8,901 nt of DNA, from positions 1 through 8,901 of the forward strand of contig CAYNDB010000104.1 of NCBI GenBank assembly GCA_964395915.1, read 5' to 3'. This document shows, in pieces, positions 1-5,408 of the stretch. How positions within the stretch are numbered: position 1 is the stretch's first letter; every line of letters begins with the position of its first letter. Under the pieces are notes generated by a model. It saw nothing but the letters and a program-made list of their open reading frames with translations, was not told the DNA's origin and did not search any database. The DNA is from CAYNDB01 sp964395915 (GTDB lineage Bacteria; Nitrospinota_A; UBA7883; JAJRTC01). Made by a program: the position numbers and the translations under genes.

Positions 1-54
1 CAGGATGCCGGAAACAATATGACCGGGCAGTTACACAGAATTATTTACAGAGTC
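1..54. mobile_element. Terminus of an IS256-like insertion sequence (left window edge)
   Basis: Bases 2-54 are an exact reverse complement of 8849-8901 (53 of 53), and the match ends abruptly at 54/55, where single-copy flagellar DNA begins. The outer end of the element reads (from 54 leftward) GACTCTGTAAATAATTC followed by TGTGTAA, which from memory resembles the ends of IS256/Mutator-type elements (a GTAA...TGTGTAA terminus). The transposase is outside the window. IS256-family terminal repeats are usually shorter and imperfect, so a 53-bp perfect match more likely means that the same IS end is present twice, in opposite orientations. The IS side lies to the left of 54. Confidence 0.7.
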
Positions 55-371
55 GTTCCTGCTATTTGATCTGTTGGTTTTAACTCGGCTGGTTTGTCGC
101 TTTCACGTCTTTTTTGTGTCTCAAGCTTTTTGGCTTGAACAAATTTTCTTGGATCATCATATGTTGTCGGCCCACTGCGAAGAGATTTGACCGAAGGAGT
201 TACGTTCGAGGCCGCTTGGCGCAGAACCGCCTCTTTTGAAATCGTTACGCTGTCTTTTACACCTATCTGAGGGCCGCTTAAAGCTTTTATTTTCGCTGTT
301 CGGTCCGCATAAAATTGTTGCCGCCCATATGCCGACACGACATTTGAAACGGCTCCGGTTATTATCGTCAT
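45..371 (-). CDS. DVU0524-like FlgM-associated flagellar protein, 3' end truncated by IS
   Basis: A 108-residue product that starts 10 nt after the stop of the upstream chaperone gene, so it belongs to the same operon as fliD. The segment around residues 15-50 (AYGRQQ..ADRTAKIKAL, then KDSVTISKEAVLRQ) has the look of the small DVU0524/FlgM-associated proteins of Desulfovibrio relatives, in which a Tyr-Gly-Arg basic helix is followed by a D-x-V-x-I-S-x-E-A motif typical of FlgM-like proteins. The rest is Lys/Glu-rich and probably disordered. No signal peptide or membrane segment is visible. The final two to three codons and the TAA stop lie inside the IS end (54 and below), so the native C terminus has been replaced. 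How much was lost is unknown. The family assignment is from motif memory only, and the role (perhaps in flagellar gene regulation) is inferred from the neighbours. Confidence 0.5.
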   Translation of the reverse strand: MTIITGAVSNVVSAYGRQQFYADRTAKIKALSGPQIGVKDSVTISKEAVLRQAASNVTPSVKSLRSGPTTYDDPRKFVQAKKLETQKRRESDKPAELKPTDQIAGTTL

Positions 372-381
372 AGCTTTGTCT

Positions 382-822
382 CTATCGTTTTATATCGATA
401 AACTTTGCGTATACCTGCTTTCCCGATTGTGCGTATCCGGCAATGCCTTTTCGGGAATTATTCAACTTGTTAAACTCCCTGCGAGATGAGTTTTGCATGC
501 TTTTTATTTGCCCGCTACATTTCTCATCCTCTTTCATCAAGCGTTTAACAAGCGTTTTTAGATCTTCAACCAGCGAAACCGGCTCACTATTTTCCAAAAG
601 TTTTTCGTTTCCAGGTTCTTGGGCAATGGCTGTTAATCTGGCATCAATATTTTTAATGCTGTCAAATGTGCCTTCCCGTTCTGAAAACAGGGGAGTTAAG
701 CTACTCATCTCTTCTTCAGCGTCAAGCTTTTCATTAGCCCTTTCAGTTAAACCGAGCATGCTTGTATATAGCTCCTTCTGCCTTTTTAGCAGGTCGATCA
801 GTTCCTGGTAATCCTTATTCAT
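382..822 (-). CDS. FlgN/FliT-like flagellar export chaperone
   Basis: A 146-residue, charged, all-helical protein with no membrane segment. Residues 1-70 have the heptad-like pattern of FlgN-family chaperones: an N-terminal LIDLL..QKELY..ML helix, then a Glu-rich stretch (ANEKLDAEEE) and a second amphipathic helix. The C terminus (GYAQSGKQVYAKFIDIKR) resembles the short Tyr...Phe-Ile-Asp-x-Lys tail seen in FlgN/FliT-type proteins. Such chaperones keep hook-associated proteins (FlgK/FlgL for FlgN, FliD for FliT) unfolded and deliver them to the flagellar type III export gate. Its place directly after fliD, with a 30-nt gap, fits a FliT-like role for the cap protein, but the sequence pattern looks more FlgN-like, so the symbol is left open. 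The start ATG at 820-822 lacks a strong Shine-Dalgarno sequence (only CGGA upstream), suggesting translation coupled to fliD. Confidence 0.65.
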   Translation of the reverse strand: MNKDYQELIDLLKRQKELYTSMLGLTERANEKLDAEEEMSSLTPLFSEREGTFDSIKNIDARLTAIAQEPGNEKLLENSEPVSLVEDLKTLVKRLMKEDEKCSGQIKSMQNSSRREFNKLNNSRKGIAGYAQSGKQVYAKFIDIKR

Positions 823-852
823 ATTCCGTGTCGCAATAATAAAATTTATCCA

Positions 853-2706
853 TCACGCTACTATTGTGTCTATTGTCGATAGGGCCAGAGAGCCAGTCAA
901 GTCTTTCTCTGCAACCGACACTCTTTGTTCAAGTATTTTGGCCGCGGCCCCGGGGTCGCTCTTGTAGAAATTTATCAGGTTTTTTTGCGATTCAATCAGG
1001 TTAAAAGGTTCGCCAACCGCCTCGGCCAGCTTACTTATAAGCCTGTTTGAAATACCGTCCGGGTCCTTATTGAAGACCTCAAAAACTTGTTGAGGGTCTT
1101 TGGATAATTCCTTGCCCAATTTTTCACGATCCACAGAAAGGGTAAAGTCGTCCAGCCCAAGTATGCCCATCCGGCTCAATCGTCCCATCACTCCTCCTGT
1201 CGGGTCCGTATCGTCTCTGTACATTCCTTTTTCCGACTGGGTGGATTTCAGAGCTTGCGCTATAGTATCACTTAACTTATCTGGTGTTGATAAGGCAAGT
1301 ATCAGGCCAAGCTCTTTTAGAGACCTTGGAGGCCTATCCATCGAATTCACATCTTTTTGTGTCTGGCTGACCAGGTCTTCAGCGAAATGTTGAAAATCCC
1401 GGTTGTCACGTATGGCGGCGTTTTTTATCGTTTCATTATTTATCTGTCTTATTACATCATTGTACGCGGAAGCGAATTGGACGATTCTGCCTACGGAGCC
1501 ATCCGGGTTTTTCAGGACAGTGATTTTTACCACCTTGTCTGTTTTGCCGATAAGCTCCAGCAAGACATCGGGGATGGAGTCGCTAATAATATTGCTTGGC
1601 GATGTCTGGCTTTTCCCGTCAATGGTAAAGGATGCGTCTTGCGCCTCTTTATTATAATCGCTGTCTATAGATGTTTTTAAATATTTTGTTTCAAGGTCGT
1701 CGCGTTTGAAGAAGCCAAGAGTTTCGAGGATGTTGCTGTCATCTTGTATCCTGAGTTGGGCGGAGCCATCCTCAAGGCTTTTTATGACAAGTCTGTTGTC
1801 CTCTATCATAGCTGCGGCTTTTATCTGCGCCGAGCCGCCATCTATTTTATTGTTACCGTTAATGTCTTCCGACGTGTCCAAAACGCCATCTTTGTCCCTG
1901 TCCTCCGAATAGCTGAAAGCTGGAAGGTATTTACCATCCCCGATATAAACGCCTGGCTGGTAATAGACATCAAGCTTTCCATTACCGTTGAGGTCCTCAG
2001 ACTCCGTGGTCAATATCCCATTCCCATCCTGATCCTCACCTAGGTTTATAGAGTCCATGATATCGGCGAGAGAATCTGTTGTGTTGATGGTTACGGTGTA
2101 TCCGTTTATGGAAAAGGATCCTGAAAGGTTCAGGCTGTCATAAGGAGTCGCGCTTCCATCGGATAAAATAGTCGTGACTTCATCAGAGGAAATCTGGTGG
2201 GAGACAGCCAGGCTTTCCACGGTGATCTTATACTCCGCCTCTTTGGCAAAAGTGGCGGAGGTGGCTTTCACCACGTTTTCATCACTGGACGAGGCTTCGC
2301 TGGGGTTGAATGCCTCGACAGGCTGAATATCCAAGATTCTGGCGCTCAGGTTTAAAAGACTTTTCTGCAAACGTGTGAAAAAGTTGTTTTGATTATCCAA
2401 TGCCCTGCCATCGACGGATAGCTTAAACTCAAGTGTAGACGCGGGGCCCGCAGCTCCATTCCTAGCCTGCGACTGTTGGGCCCTGTAAAACGCAATCGCG
2501 CTGTTGCGCCCACCCACGCCTCCGGTTCCGTTGACAATGGCTGATTCTACATATATGTCGCGAGTTGATTTTCGGCTTGCCCTGCCGATATCCGCCGTAG
2601 CTGAATAATAACTGGCCGGCTGCCCGACATTTTTTCGTGGTCTCGCAGGTTCTCGCCCTATATTCGCGGTCGCCGAGTAATAGCTGGCGACAGGTGTTAT
2701 GCCCAT
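853..2706 (-). CDS. fliD: FliD-like flagellar filament cap protein (hook-associated protein 2)
   Basis: A 617-residue protein of the FliD family, exported through the flagellar type III apparatus to form the filament cap under which flagellin polymerises. Residues 105-220 match the FliD N-terminal domain: a Leu-rich helix (RLQKSLLNL), then VVKATSATFAKEAEYKITVESLAVSHQI, and SINGYTVTI..TDSLADIMDSIN. Residues 355-605 match the C-terminal FliD domain (DASFTIDGK, VVKITVLKN.DGS, FASAYNDVI, LGLDDFTLSVDREKLGKEL, VFEVFNKDPDGI). Two things are odd. The usual N-terminal 'GLxSGLDxxxIV' start is absent and is replaced by about 90 residues with a duplicated motif. Also, residues 225-289 carry four Asp/Asn/Gly loops like EF-hand or dockerin calcium loops. 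The ATG has a good ribosome site (GGGAG at 2716-2720, 9 nt away). No sigma-54 or sigma-28 promoter pointing at this gene was found. It heads the operon with the chaperone and DVU0524-like genes. Confidence 0.85.
   Translation of the reverse strand: MGITPVASYYSATANIGREPARPRKNVGQPASYYSATADIGRASRKSTRDIYVESAIVNGTGGVGGRNSAIAFYRAQQSQARNGAAGPASTLEFKLSVDGRALDNQNNFFTRLQKSLLNLSARILDIQPVEAFNPSEASSSDENVVKATSATFAKEAEYKITVESLAVSHQISSDEVTTILSDGSATPYDSLNLSGSFSINGYTVTINTTDSLADIMDSINLGEDQDGNGILTTESEDLNGNGKLDVYYQPGVYIGDGKYLPAFSYSEDRDKDGVLDTSEDINGNNKIDGGSAQIKAAAMIEDNRLVIKSLEDGSAQLRIQDDSNILETLGFFKRDDLETKYLKTSIDSDYNKEAQDASFTIDGKSQTSPSNIISDSIPDVLLELIGKTDKVVKITVLKNPDGSVGRIVQFASAYNDVIRQINNETIKNAAIRDNRDFQHFAEDLVSQTQKDVNSMDRPPRSLKELGLILALSTPDKLSDTIAQALKSTQSEKGMYRDDTDPTGGVMGRLSRMGILGLDDFTLSVDREKLGKELSKDPQQVFEVFNKDPDGISNRLISKLAEAVGEPFNLIESQKNLINFYKSDPGAAAKILEQRVSVAEKDLTGSLALSTIDTIVA
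1840..2034 (-). other. Calcium-loop-like insert within the FliD-like protein
   Basis: This segment encodes residues 225-289 of the cap protein. It contains four acidic loops in two similar pairs: DQDGNGILTTES with DLNGNGKLD, then DRDKDGVLDTSE with DINGNNKID. Each follows the D-x-[DN]-x-[DN]-G pattern of EF-hand, dockerin and thrombospondin type-3 calcium-binding loops. About 22 residues (VYYQPGVYIGDGKYLPAFSY) separate the pairs. Calcium binding is inferred from the motif. Confidence 0.65.
2581..2688 (-). repeat. Duplicated 12-residue motif at the FliD-like N terminus
   Basis: Residues 7-18 (ASYYSATANIGR) and 31-42 (ASYYSATADIGR) are identical except for one Asn/Asp change and are separated by 12 residues. 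At DNA level the copies are 2653-2688 and 2581-2616. They differ at several synonymous positions, so the duplication is not very recent or the peptide is under selection. Confidence 0.8.
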
Positions 2707-2785
2707 GCCAAACAGCTCCCGTTAATCGCTGTGGACGGAAAAAAGTCGCCAATTGCTCTTAGAAGACCTTTTCGATTAAAAAAAC

Positions 2786-2812
2786 TTAAGTTATTCCAAG
2801 GCTTTCCGATAA
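2786..2812 (+). promoter_or_regulatory. Sigma-28 (FliA)-type promoter pointing rightward
   Basis: The -35 element TTAAGTTA (2786-2793) and -10 element TCCGATAA (2805-2812) are separated by exactly 11 nt. Against the enterobacterial FliA consensus TAAAGTTT-N11-GCCGATAA they match 6/8 and 7/8. The promoter lies among flagellar genes but points away from fliD, into a stretch without a clear protein gene. Transcription would begin near 2819. The consensus is established knowledge; activity is inferred. Confidence 0.5.
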
Positions 2813-2878
2813 CGATTACGTGGAAGAATAACTTTTTCATCTTTAAACGACTCAAAAAAAATAAAACCGCAAGGGCTG

Positions 2879-2920
2879 GCGTCGTTTCGGGTGGGATTTG
2901 GAGCTTGTCCCGACCAACGC
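2879..2920 (+). other. Two-part imperfect hairpin
   Basis: GCGT (2879-2882) pairs with ACGC (2917-2920), and TCGGG (2887-2891) pairs with CCCGA (2909-2913), around a 4x3 internal loop and a 17-nt apical loop. An alternative inner pairing is GGGA (2893-2896) with TCCC (2908-2911). I tested it as a tRNA 3' half and as a c-di-GMP-I riboswitch, and it fits neither. Confidence 0.35.
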
Positions 2921-2938
2921 AAACCTCGCTAATTAAAC

Positions 2939-2972
2939 TTCACCGTTTAAGAGAACCCTCTTCCCAGGTGAA
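2939..2972 (+). other. Two-part hairpin with symmetric internal loop
   Basis: TTCACC (2939-2944) pairs with GGTGAA (2967-2972), and AAGAG (2949-2953) pairs with CTCTT (2958-2962). A 4x4 internal loop (GTTT/CCCA) lies between them and AACC forms the apical loop. That gives eleven base pairs in 34 nt. No U-tract follows, so it is not a typical terminator. Confidence 0.45.
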
Positions 2973-2982
2973 ATCGTAAAAT

Positions 2983-3006
2983 AAGCGCAAGCGCAAGCGC
3001 AAGCGC
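2983..3006. repeat. Tandem hexamer repeat (AAGCGC)x4
   Basis: Four perfect head-to-tail copies of AAGCGC occupy 2983-3006, immediately followed by TATTGCGCGG, which can pair back onto the last GCGC. It lies in non-coding DNA between the FliD-like and receiver genes. Short perfect repeats like this can change copy number by slippage. Confidence 0.9.
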
Positions 3007-3199
3007 TATTGCGCGGACGGAACTCCGTTAACGCAAATTACTCCCAATACTAAGATCGGCAGAATTCGCCGAAACTTTAGCTGATAGGAGAAGATTTTTT
3101 ATTAAATGTGCAACACTTTTAATATCAGCTTGTTACAATCGATAAAATCTGGGATGGAAGAAGGAAACGAGAATTTGAGCGTACCCGGAAAAGGGTGTA

Positions 3200-3601
3200 T
3201 CAGATGTTGTTAAGCCCGGCAGGCTTCGAGGTGGGATCGGTGAGCTTGTCTACCATGGCAATAAAGTCGTTTTTTGCTACAGGCTTTATGATGTATTCGA
3301 GAGCCCCCGCATCATAAACGGACTCTATGAACGTATCTATATCTCCATGCCCGGTCATTATGATGGCTTTCTGATCTTTATGTTTTTTAGATACTTTTTT
3401 CATAAAATCTATCCCTGACATTTCGGGCATTATCAGGTCGGAGATTATCAGGTCGTATTTTTGCGTGGAAAGCATATTCAAGGCGTCACTGGCGGAGCAA
3501 GTGGAGTCTATTTCATATCCATGTTCGGTCAAAATCTCCGTTGACCATAAAAGATGGGCTTCGTCGTCGTCAACGACAAGTATTGTCCGAGCATCCGCCA
3601 C
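3200..3601 (-). CDS. Single-domain CheY-like response regulator (receiver only)
   Basis: A 133-residue protein made of one receiver domain and no output domain. The signature residues are all present: the acidic cluster Asp11-Asp12-Asp13 (LVVDDDE) that binds Mg2+, the phospho-acceptor Asp55 (IISDLIMPEMSG), the conserved Thr83 (IIMTGHGD), Tyr103 in the switch position and Lys106 (IIKPV). Only about 12 residues follow the last helix. It would be phosphorylated by a histidine kinase encoded elsewhere and act by binding a partner, for example the flagellar motor or a phosphorelay protein. The start is GTG (3599-3601), chosen because AAGGTGGAGG (3610-3619) sits 8 nt upstream. It is divergent from the 219-aa gene. 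The TGHGD motif is common in NtrC-type and stand-alone receivers as well as chemotaxis ones, so calling it CheY itself is not justified. Confidence 0.9.
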   Translation of the reverse strand: MADARTILVVDDDEAHLLWSTEILTEHGYEIDSTCSASDALNMLSTQKYDLIISDLIMPEMSGIDFMKKVSKKHKDQKAIIMTGHGDIDTFIESVYDAGALEYIIKPVAKNDFIAMVDKLTDPTSKPAGLNNI

Positions 3602-3630
3602 TTATAAAACCTCCACCTTCATCCGTTTAC

Positions 3631-3659
3631 ATTCTAGTAAAAAGATGGTCGTCAGCCAA
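3631..3659 (-). promoter_or_regulatory. Sigma-70-type promoter for the receiver gene
   Basis: On the minus strand, TTGGCT (3659-3654) and TAGAAT (3636-3631) are separated by 17 nt, matching TTGACA and TATAAT at 4/6 and 5/6. The predicted transcript starts about 23 nt before the GTG codon, leaving room for the strong ribosome site. Position and spacing support it. Confidence 0.5.
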
Positions 3660-3683
3660 GCGATTAATATTTATATATAATAG

Positions 3684-3704
3684 GAGCTATAGAAAAGCTC
3701 TTTT
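3684..3704 (+). other. Small hairpin followed by T4 in the divergent intergenic region
   Basis: GAGCT (3684-3688) pairs with AGCTC (3696-3700) around a 7-nt loop, followed by TTTT (3701-3704). With only 5 bp it is weak as a terminator. It lies in the AT-rich 178-bp spacer between the receiver gene and the 219-aa gene, and could equally be an operator-like site. Confidence 0.25.
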
Positions 3705-3779
3705 ATAATCATGACTTATATCATATTATCGCAAAGCTTTTGAGCCTATACTAATTTTCAATAATAGAGAGGGATATAT

Positions 3780-4439
3780 ATGAGCGCATTCTTAGGACCA
3801 ATACATCATTGGATGTTCAACAATATCAAGGCTGTGGAGTCGAGGGCGTTTGCTATCGCTTCAGCCGTTGAGAATTCCGGCGATGAAACCATTGCCATGG
3901 CCGTTAAAAATATATTGGATGAATATGGGGAAAGATTCGAGGGCAAGGACCTGGCGGAGTTTGTTGGGAACAGCCCCATTCATCAATTCATTTCCGGCAT
4001 GCTGTCAAAAACGGAGGTTTTTGAGGCGCAAATCGTTGCCGCTGCGGATGGCAAGTTTGACCTCATCCTGGAGGTTGCGTTCAATCATGGAAAGGGTGCT
4101 GCGGCAAAAGCCCTTGACGGGAAAGATCAGAAACCGGAAAATCTGAATGGAATTGAGCAATATATACGTGAGAACCAGCTTGAGGGAATGCCGTGTGATC
4201 CCAGTGGAACCTTCGAACAGTTATCGGAAAGCAGTTTGATCTATAGCCACACAACATGCAACCATATGCAAAACTGGGGATATACAGACGTTGATAAAGA
4301 AAAAATGTGTAAGCTGACATGTGAATGGCTTAAAGGTTTTACGCAAGGTTTAAACGGTGGCGTAAGTTTTTCCGTTAAAAACTCGATAGCGTCAGGGGCG
4401 AGTTCGTGCGCCGCTGAACTCAAGTTGACTGCCGATTAA
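3780..4439 (+). CDS. Uncharacterised cysteine-containing protein (FLGPIHHW-type N terminus)
   Basis: A 219-residue soluble protein that I cannot assign to a named family with confidence. It begins with a distinctive FLGPIHHWMFNNI segment (residues 4-16) that I recall from uncharacterised proteins of anaerobes. Helical residues 20-110 follow. The C-terminal part (150-217) is built around His157, Cys160, Cys177, Cys181 and Cys210 in the pattern H-x2-C ... C-x3-C ... GA-x2-C. That half loosely recalls the small Cys-containing domains of the V4R and ATC-hydrolase types (late Cys after an 'I-A-x-G-A' turn), so a metal, haem or small-molecule sensing role is possible but unproven. There is no signal peptide. 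The ATG has a clear ribosome site (GAGAGGG, 3767-3773, 6 nt away). It is a single-gene unit closed by the strong terminator at 4495-4533. Confidence 0.8.
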   Translation: MSAFLGPIHHWMFNNIKAVESRAFAIASAVENSGDETIAMAVKNILDEYGERFEGKDLAEFVGNSPIHQFISGMLSKTEVFEAQIVAAADGKFDLILEVAFNHGKGAAAKALDGKDQKPENLNGIEQYIRENQLEGMPCDPSGTFEQLSESSLIYSHTTCNHMQNWGYTDVDKEKMCKLTCEWLKGFTQGLNGGVSFSVKNSIASGASSCAAELKLTAD

Positions 4440-4494
4440 AACACTCTTTCACAAATGAAGGAACTGTTTTACCCGCTATATCGTCTTTATAAAT

Positions 4495-4540
4495 TGACTC
4501 TTTTCGGGCGTTAAATACGCCCGAAAAGAGTCATCTTTAT
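4495..4540 (+). terminator. Strong hairpin terminator after the 219-aa gene
   Basis: A perfect 17-bp stem: 4495-4511 (TGACTCTTTTCGGGCGT) pairs with 4517-4533 around a TAAAT loop, followed by TCTTTAT. The GC-rich top and A/T-rich base are typical of intrinsic terminators. The U-tract is short and interrupted, but the stem is long. It isolates the 219-aa gene from the ODP gene. Confidence 0.8.
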
Positions 4541-4598
4541 CGTAGTGTAGTAAATTCATCTATTCTATTGATTTCTTTGGGAGTTTTGAGGGAAAATG

Positions 4599-4628
4599 TT
4601 TACAAGCGCGCCCTTTTATGTTTATATT
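4599..4628 (+). promoter_or_regulatory. Sigma-70-type promoter for the ODP gene
   Basis: TTTACA (4599-4604) and TATATT (4623-4628) are separated by 18 nt and match the consensus at 5/6 each. Transcription would begin near 4635, only about 14 nt before the first ATG, so the message would be nearly leaderless if that ATG is used. Confidence 0.45.
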
Positions 4629-4648
4629 GGTACTCTGATTTATGAATT

Positions 4649-5383
4649 ATGATTAATACAAAGTCAACTCTGGTATCCATGGAAATAGGCGAAAATATTC
4701 ATTGGGTCGGCTTCCATGATGCTGAAGCTGGATTTCACTGCAATCCATATCTTGTAATCGATGGCGATCAGGCGATTCTTTTCGATCCTGGTTCAGTTCC
4801 ACACTTCCCTCAGGTTTTGGCAAAAGTTTGCAAACTTGTCGACTTCACCCAGATCACACACATAGTTGCCACCCATCAGGACCCGGACCTTTGCGGAGCT
4901 ATTCCAAAGTTCGAAGAGCTGATTTACGGCAATGGCGGAAGTTGTGAGATCGTGACACACTCTAGGGCGAGCGTTTTGATAGCTTATTATGGCGTGCGCT
5001 CAAAATTTTATTGTATTGATTCAAACGACTGGAAACTTAAGCTAAATTCCGGCAGGGAGCTTTCATTTGTATATTCTCCTTTTATGCACTTTCCTGGCGC
5101 TTTCATGACGTATGACAAGAAAAGCAAAATTCTTTTTTCAGGTGATATTTTCGGGGGCTTGTCTTTCGACTGGTCACTTTACGCGAACGAAAATTATGTT
5201 GAGGCGATGAACGCTTTTCATGAAAACTATATGCCTAGTCAGGAAATTGTCCGTAACGTGATGGAGAAGGTCGAAGAGCTTGATCTTGAAATGATCGCTC
5301 CACAGCACGGCTCGATTATAAATAAAGATATACAAAAATATATAACCTCCCTTAAAAATCTCGAATACGGGCACAACTTGTAA
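4649..5383 (+). CDS. Oxygen-binding di-iron protein (ODP-type metallo-beta-lactamase fold)
   Basis: A 244-residue stand-alone metallo-beta-lactamase domain of the kind found in flavodiiron proteins but without the flavodoxin half. The metal ligands appear in flavodiiron order and spacing: His76, Asp78 and Asp80 (THQDPD), His147 (FMHFPG), Asp166 (LFSGD) and His220 (APQHG). The position occupied by His after the second Asp in classical flavodiiron proteins is Leu81 here. The HQDPD variant is characteristic, as I recall, of ODP proteins such as those of Thermotoga and Treponema. The Treponema ODP binds O2 at its di-iron centre and works with a chemotaxis kinase. The protein is cytoplasmic, with no signal peptide. 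The start is uncertain: the first ATG (4649) has no ribosome site, and Met11 (4679, MEIGENIHWVG) is closer to the usual family start. It is followed 25 nt later by a 92-aa gene, probably in the same operon. Confidence 0.85.
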   Translation: MINTKSTLVSMEIGENIHWVGFHDAEAGFHCNPYLVIDGDQAILFDPGSVPHFPQVLAKVCKLVDFTQITHIVATHQDPDLCGAIPKFEELIYGNGGSCEIVTHSRASVLIAYYGVRSKFYCIDSNDWKLKLNSGRELSFVYSPFMHFPGAFMTYDKKSKILFSGDIFGGLSFDWSLYANENYVEAMNAFHENYMPSQEIVRNVMEKVEELDLEMIAPQHGSIINKDIQKYITSLKNLEYGHNL

Positions 5384-5408
5384 ACAGGCACATGGCGGGA
5401 GAGATATT

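Larger units (their letters stand above)
2813..3199 (+). other. Gene-free interval with serial hairpins; candidate structured RNA
   Basis: No convincing coding region is present on either strand. Read rightward from the sigma-28-type promoter, it holds a two-part hairpin (2879-2920), a second two-part hairpin (2939-2972), a hexamer repeat (2983-3006), and short stem-loops GCGC-TATT-GCGC (3003-3014), ACGG-AACT-CCGT (3017-3028) and TCGGC-AGAATTC-GCCGA (3056-3072). No clear terminator was found before the convergent receiver gene. It could equally be the untranslated leader or a degenerate spacer of that gene or of fliD. Confidence 0.3.

Noticed and set aside
1357..2043. Several plus-strand frames of 60-107 codons across the FliD-like gene
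   Set aside because: They are antisense shadows of a gene with clear family motifs, with no ribosome sites and compositionally poor products.
2735..2765. Sigma-54 promoter for fliD on the minus strand (TTGGCGA-like -24)
   Set aside because: The GG-N10 spacing is met, but the -12 dinucleotide is CC rather than GC and the flanks do not match.
2763..2789. Sigma-28 promoter for fliD on the minus strand (TTAAGTTT, 7/8 for -35)
   Set aside because: At 11-nt spacing the -10 would be AAGGTCTT, which bears no resemblance to GCCGATAA.
2870..2925. tRNA 3' half, attachment site or c-di-GMP-I riboswitch
   Set aside because: There is no partner for an acceptor stem and no T-loop consensus. The riboswitch core motifs (GAAA tetraloop, GGACGCAAAGCC) are not present in order.
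2731..2979. 82-codon plus-strand open frame between fliD and the receiver gene
   Set aside because: Lys/Arg-rich random-looking product with no ribosome site. It starts upstream of the predicted rightward promoter and runs through the hairpins.
2983..3006. CRISPR array
   Set aside because: Units are only 6 bp and contiguous, with no spacers, and no cas genes are present.
3724..3752. Promoter for the 219-aa gene with -10 TATACT (3747-3752)
   Set aside because: The -10 is good, but no acceptable -35 lies at 16-18 nt, and TATACT-like strings are expected in this AT-rich stretch.
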